Shown piece after piece: positions 58,265 through 64,000 of a stretch of DNA of 64,000 nt. The notes under the pieces were generated by a model. The model searched no databases. It saw nothing but the letters and a program-made list of their open reading frames with translations, and had not been told where the DNA came from. Source of the stretch: Panax quinquefolius. Lineage: Eukaryota; Streptophyta; Magnoliopsida; Apiales; Araliaceae. How positions within the stretch are numbered: position 1 is the stretch's first letter; every line of letters starts with the position of its first letter. The stretch covers positions 496,001 through 560,000 of the forward strand of contig JAINUW010000503.1 in the NCBI GenBank assembly GCA_020205615.1, read 5' to 3'. The position numbers were made by a program, and so were the translations under genes.

Positions 58265-61007
58265 GCTATCATCTGGATCTTCAATCCGTTCCCCGACTAG
58301 TCCCAGCTATATTCTCATTTCCTGAAGAGAACAGTGAAAGAAAAGGGTGAGCTCAACTAGCCTAGTAGGAAATATTATGACTAAGATAATGCAGAATAAA
58401 TTATCATTAGCCTTCAACAGTATAACAACTGTTAGAATATAATAGACAACAAGTTTTAGATCAACAACTGCAGCGGAATAAGCAATCCATTAGAAGAGTC
58501 AAGTAAAACATAATGTCTACTATCTCCTCTAGATTAAAAGTCCATCTTTAATATTTCATTCATGTAATACTCATCAACAGTTCTTTGTTATACCCAAGAC
58601 AAAAAGAACTCTCATCACCTGTCTTCACCTGAACCACCAAAGGTTATAGTTAAATCCATAATTCATATTTATAATCATATAAGTCAACAGTTTCTCCTTG
58701 CCACAAAGGCTTAATAGAACGTTTACTCAATATCCTTACCCCAAAGGCTAAAAATATTCAAATGTAATAACAATGATCATACCAATCAGTTGTCTATCTT
58801 TGCACTACGGGCTAAAGATATTCAACTATAAAACCAATGGTCATGATCATACCAATCAATGCCTATATCGATTGCACTACTACCAAAGACATTCAACTGT
58901 TAACTAATGGTCATGATCCTGCCAATCACATCATCAAATTATCCATGTACTACGGCCAAGGATATTTGTTATTATCACCAGTGGTTATGATCATGTCATA
59001 CACCTGTCCATCTTTGCACGTAAGTCAAAGATATACAACTATAAAACCAATAATCAATAGTCTATCTTTGCACCTAAGCCAAAAATATACAACTGTAAAA
59101 CCAATAATCAATAGTCCATCTATGCACGTAAGCCAAAGATATACAACTGTAAAACCAATAATCAACATTCCATCTATGCACGTAAGCCAAAGATGACTTT
59201 CATCACAATATAAGCATGAGGATGATGACAATGATATAAGCATTAATCAAACAAAATCAAGGATAGATATTAAAGACTTTAAATTTATCCAGAGTTTAAA
59301 AATATCCAAATTGTCAACATGATACTGCTTTGTAGAGTAAAATTCAAGAATAATATTCATGTACCAAAAATAATTTGGACAGAAAAGAAATATATTTTTC
59401 GGGTGAATAGTACCCCGTGAATAGTACCCTGTGAATAGTACTTCGGGAATAGTACCTCGTGAATAGTACCCTGGCATGAAAAGTGTCCCAAATACCCGAG
59501 TGAATAATACTAGAGTGAATAGTAATTGGGTGAATAGTAACTCGTGAATAGTACTCTGGTATGAAAAGTGCCTCGAATACCCGAGTAAATAATATTTGAG
59601 TGAATAGTAACCGGGTGAATAGTAACTCATAAATAGTATTCCATCATGAAAAGATCAATAATTATCAATAAAGCTCAGAATAATATTTCCATGAAAAGAT
59701 ACTGGATGAAGCGCAAATATCAAGGATATTCCACTAATTTTATGGAGTATAGAAGGTAAAACTTTAACCAACTGAGTATAATTGAATATATGAAACCGCA
59801 AAGGGATTTTTCCCCGCCATGCGGTAATCCACATAGACAGATTATTCCCGCAATTTAATAAGGAATGAATACGAAGGATCATTCACCATGCATGCGGTAA
59901 TCCACATAGACAGGTTATTCCAACAGAATAATAAAGAATGGAATAACAAAAGAATTCACCAGGCGTGCGTAATCCGCACAGACAGGTTATTCCAACAGAA
60001 TAATAAAGAATGGAACCAGGTCATGCGTAACCCGCACAGACAGGATATTCCAATAGAATAATAAAAAATGGAACCAGGTCATGCGTAATCCGCACAGACA
60101 GGATATTCCAACAGAATAATAAAGAATGGAATAACAGAAGAATTTCACCATGTATGCGGTACTTCGCATAGACAAGTTATTCCAACATAATAATAAAGAA
60201 TGGAATAACAACCCTTACAAGTATTGAAAGAAAATAACTCTCTTCATGAATACGAAAGAATAATACCCCTTACTTACAACGGTTGAACGAAAATAATATT
60301 CCTTACGAATATTGAACGAAAATAATATTCCTTACGAATATTAAATGAATATAATGAATATTGAACGATAATAATATTCATACGAATACGAAAATAATAT
60401 CTCTTCAGAATATAAAAAAATAATACCCCTTACCTTAGAATAAAACTGGATACTGGAATAGAGAGGTAGCAGACTTCTCTTCTTCTTTCTCTCTATAATT
60501 TCTCTCTATAATAATTGCTCTATAGCTTTAGTGAATTGGTGAGAAATGAAGGAAGAATGAGATTCTATTTATAGGAAAATATAGTTTCGATAATTGCACG
60601 TTTTGGGGCTCGAAATATTACAGTATAATACCTTCCTCTTTTTCTTCATTTTTAATTTAGTCCTGCAAGTATTATCAAACATGCACCACCTACCCTAATA
60701 GTAAATAATGTGAATCCTCAATAGTTATAATCATGTGAAAATACGAATTACAGTATAGTACCTCTATTTATACCTCCATTTTTAACTTAGTCATGCAAGT
60801 ATTATCAATCATGCACCAACTCCCCTAATATTAAATCATGTGAATCAATAGTACACACATGTGAACACATAGTTATAAGCATGTGAATTAATAGCAATTA
60901 ATTGCTCATTTATCCGGTTAATTACCCGATTGGTCAATATAACCTCCAAACATCAATTATTATCTAAATAATTGTCGATTTCCACTAACACTAATAATTC
61001 TAACACA
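58265..61007 (-). repeat. LTR G, right piece
   Basis: It continues G after D (ATCATCTGGATCTTCAATCC). It carries three 54-bp repeats (59030-59195), about a dozen TGAATAGTA units (59403-59640), about 58-bp repeats around GTCATGCGTAATCCGCACAG (59780-60190) and a - strand TATA box at 60567-60574. Homology with A/C/D ends near there. 60628-60870 is two copies of an unrelated roughly 120-bp unit (ATTACAGTATA...TCATGCAAGTATTATCAA). The right edge is uncertain: 60634 (ATTACA) or about 61007 (TAACACA). No gag or pol is present. Confidence 0.6.
59403..59640. repeat. TGAATAGTA minisatellite in LTR G
   Basis: TGAATAGTA followed by 5 or 6 variable bases is repeated about a dozen times in two blocks. The blocks are themselves a duplication (AAAAGTGTCCCAAATACCCG and AAAAGTGCCTCGAATACCCG). 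Smaller arrays are at the same place in A, D and F. Confidence 0.85.
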
Positions 61008-61009
61008 AT

Positions 61010-62436
61010 GGAACTGGATATCTCGGGTTTGTCTCCGAGGTTAAAAATTGAGTATCCTGTGGTTGTCTCTGGGATTGAGCTGATTTAACTTCCAGGGTAA
61101 TCTTTGGAAGACGATTTTGCCCTCCCTGAGGTTAGTGCTGAGAATCCAAAATTTTCGATTACTCATGACCACTCTTGAGACAAGTCGTGGGTCACTACTC
61201 TATTTGCTCGTCGCCTGAGCTTGTGCAAGATTCATTTTGTTAGGCTCTAAATTACCTATATAGTGAGTGTTGAGTCGGTGACTCCCAAACCAGACGGCTT
61301 TAGGGCACCAGGTGTGACAACACCCCTCAGGCTTAATTTCTCGAGTAACCTAGACCACTATTTAGATCTGTTCAGGTCTCGCCTTCTTCTTCCTCGTGAT
61401 GCTCATTTTATTAGGCACTAAGTTACCCATGTAGCTAGCGTTGGGCCGGTGACTCCCAAGTCAGATGGCTTTAGGGCACAGATGTAAAGACACCCCTCAG
61501 GCTTAATAACTCGAGTAACCCAGGCCACGATTTGAGACATTAGGTTGGCTACTTATCTTTTCATTAATTATTATTGTTTTCGCCATACTTTCATCCCCCA
61601 CAACTAAGAGTCAGGACAATCGCAAAGTGCAGACATGCATATGAGGTCAATTCTACTCCAAAAATAGCTTTGAACTAGGATGTCATACCTAATAAAAAGG
61701 GTGAATGGTCTTAATTCTCTAATTATTCCTGTGATTCTTGATCCACGGACAATTATCAAAATTAATCCAATTCATAACAAGTTAAACAAAAATTTCTTTT
61801 TTGAAACTTCTTTTTAATATTCTAACGCATGTATATCATCGCTAGCGCGTGCATATAAAGATTGAAAGCACATAAAGAGATGAAAGAGTCGTACCTCACA
61901 TGTTGGTCGTTGTATTCTGATAAAAGTATCATTGGAAAAGAGACCCACTGATCTTACTAGATCGCCATGAAAATGTCATGACGAAAGCTCTAATGATGAC
62001 AGACCAAGCTGATGGTGTTGACTAGTGCATTTTCCTTCTTAAAATGGTTGATAAATACCCCAATGCTGAGTTATCGATGTTTCTGAAATTGTCCCAGTCT
62101 TGTTTGATGTAAGGGTCCTAATAACAGGTTGTCGCTGATATGAAATTTCCACAGTCTTCCTTGTTATGTGGGGTAGTTGCTTTGACAGATGGGCTGATAA
62201 GATACTGAGATCGCAAGAGTCTTTTACCTCTTGACCTATATGTTAAACAGGTAGTGGATTTGGTTTTTGATGTTTGGATGCCCTAAATCATTATTTCTGA
62301 CTTGTTAGCACAATTGGCCTTGATGATTTTCTTCTTATTTAATGAAGACTTGTGATTAAGGATGTCGGCTCTTTGAAGGTCCTTGTTGATGATCATGCTT
62401 GATATATCGTTATGTTGTTGTTTTAACTTTGATTAT
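61010..62436 (-). mobile_element. T2: Tat-like fragment in opposite orientation
   Basis: 62010-62120 is the reverse complement of T1 3' UTR at 13590-13690 (ACTGGGACAATTTC and GGGGTATTTATCAACCAT phrases). 61013-61130, reverse-complemented, resembles the AACCTCGGAGATAAC minisatellite of the T1 LTR. Between them are two copies (about 61206-61375 and 61380-61550) of a block with GGTGACTCCCAARYCAGA, GGCTTTAGGGCA and ACACCCCTCAGGCTTAAT. No polyprotein codons are seen. The assignment rests on these short matches. Confidence 0.5.
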
Positions 62437-64000
62437 TGTGACGCCCCCATATTCAGACACTCATATCTCGAATTTGGTTCGTCACGTGCTAACTCTACTA
62501 ATGAATTAAAATCTAACACAATAGAAAATAGAATAATTTATATTATGATAACATAAATATTCTCGTCCCATGGTCTCACAACCGTTACTACGACAGCTTA
62601 ATTTAAACATAACTTATTACATCATAATAAATGAGTCTTCCTATAACATAACAATAGTACAGTCCTAATACTAAGAAATAAAGTTACTCTGAAACCTTCT
62701 CTTTACCCTTGTCTTTGCCTGAGAGTTCACCACGTTCTGCCTTAACTGAAAGTTTTAAGGAAAGCAAGGATGAGCAACAAATTTGCCAAGCAAGTAATAT
62801 CCTAATAAAGGTAAATAGTTATAAAGTTTAAATCTCAAGAGTAATACCATGAATAATAGTTCAGAAATTTTCAACAATTCTCAATAAAGGTCACTATGAA
62901 TTGAAATATATCAACGAGATTCAAAAATATATCATGTCAAGGTTCAGGAATAATGAACACTGAGCAGTCACTAAGGACTATGAACTTCTACTAGAATTAA
63001 TAGTAATATACTAAAAATTCAATAAAAATGAGTACAATAGGTGATCAGCCTAAGTACCCTACGTTATGTATAACATTTAAACATGCTAGTATGTGCGTAC
63101 GTCGGCTTCCCCGACTATTATATAATTTCCTCTTCAATGAGGGTTGTTCATCTCAGTAGATTTGCAAGAGTCCGTACCAAGACAATTGGTTTGGATAGCT
63201 TTCTAACATATTATAATAGTCCAGCCGAATCAATAGCTTAGACACATTTTATAATGCATTTAAGAACAATAAGTTCAATGCTTGCAACAATATCAAGATA
63301 TAGAAATGATTTCTAAATAATAATAGATATTTTCTTGAGATAAGTATGGTTGATATGGAAACAATTCGGATTATAATATATATAGTGTAAAGAAATTAAG
63401 AAACTTGCATTCAATATGAGAATCAATTGAAGTGAGAGAACTTGCACAAAATCCAAAGTTGTGTAAGTTAGGGAACTTGTCTTAAGCATAATTTACCAAC
63501 TTATAGCTTATCAACACTTTGAAATCCTATTGTAACATAGTTACACATATGGGTATATTCATTAGTTACGCAAGCTGAACATAATTTATCTCATACATGT
63601 ACTCAATACATATGTTAAGTATATACATGAGCTTATGAAATCAGTCCATGTATATAAATCACGAATTCTTCTGGAACATCGTCTTTATCTCATTAGGAAT
63701 CATATATGGTTTAACATCTTCATGTTATCTTATCTACCTCAATAAGTCTCTATTTATTAGCTTGGAATAATAATGTGGTTAAGTCGTCATGATTAGTAAC
63801 AAACAAAATAAGTCAGACCAAACTGCAGGATGGAGCAATTTGTGCCTCAGTTAGAAGCTTAGGGCTGGCCAGTATTCACTCGTCCCCTCAAGGCACTGAG
63901 TTGGGCCTTGAATTTCTTGGTTATGTCCCATTCTCTAGCATGTATTTAACATATAATTAGATACTTATTAAAGATTTTTGCATACTCTTAAGGTTATCCT
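62437..64000 (-). repeat. H: LTR of the element B family, running off the window
   Basis: It starts TGTGACGCCCCCATATTCAG and follows the B LTR at lower similarity: GCAAGGATGAGCA (62765), GCAGTCACTAAGGACTA (62963), CAATTGGTTTGGATAG (63182) and the GTTAGGGAACTTG region near 63470. It is presumably - strand like B. Its other end, target duplication and internal region lie outside the window. No genes. Confidence 0.75.

Noticed and set aside
58837..59196. Open frame with repeated MHVSQRYTT peptide
   Set aside because: It is the translation of the 54-bp repeat in LTR G; the other strand is equally open there.
59030..60190. Regular repeats considered as a CRISPR array
   Set aside because: Units are head-to-tail tandem repeats with no unique spacers, in a eukaryotic LTR.

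Overview
This window looks like intergenic DNA from a large, repeat-rich dicot plant genome. It is strongly AT-rich. Essentially every recognisable coding trace comes from LTR retrotransposons of plant Ty3/gypsy types, or from one LTR element carrying a plant-type accessory gene. I see no intact host gene, rRNA, tRNA or CRISPR array. All retrotransposon reading frames are broken by stops and frameshifts. The species cannot be fixed from the sequence; an asterid is only a guess.

The layout is a nest. The base layer is a Tat-lineage Ty3/gypsy element on the + strand (T1). Its surviving parts are an integrase end (5858-6592), a long 3' UTR split into three pieces (6593-7589, 13463-14358, 46093-46622), a polypurine tract, and a 3' LTR starting at 46623. 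Element A (7590-13462) and element B (14359-46092, perfect ACCAC target-site duplication) are inserted in its 3' UTR. B is a chromovirus-like element on the - strand with 3.7-kb LTRs. Its right LTR was hit three times: by element C (24207-30979), by LTR I (31098-34377, AAGGA duplication) and by LTR E (37112-45441, TATAT duplication). E in turn holds solo LTR F (41357-44820, TTCTA duplication). Joined, the four pieces of B's right LTR total about 3.75 kb, against 3.73 kb for its left LTR, which supports the reconstruction.

Left of T1 are the 3' part of an unrelated LTR element (R1, 1-5626) with a decayed gene resembling the plant 'putative transposon protein' family, and a short LTR remnant (5627-5857). 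Right of T1's LTR lie a foldback MITE (47907-48264), a solo-LTR-like copy G (48294-48509 plus 58265 to about 61007) split by the most complete element D (48510-58264), a second Tat-like fragment in opposite orientation (about 61010-62436), and the start of another B-family LTR (62437 to the window end).

A, C, D, F and G share one LTR family of about 2.4-2.6 kb where complete. B, H and perhaps I and E belong to a second group. Where an internal region survives, the order on the - strand is a PBS matching initiator tRNA-Met, gag with zinc knuckles, protease, reverse transcriptase, RNase H, integrase and chromodomain, then the polypurine tract. The most unusual points are an extra acidic/coiled-coil reading frame upstream of gag in B, the accessory gene in R1, and several short-period arrays in LTRs and UTRs (19-bp spaced GAATATTC palindromes, TGAATAGTA repeats, a 16-unit heptamer array).
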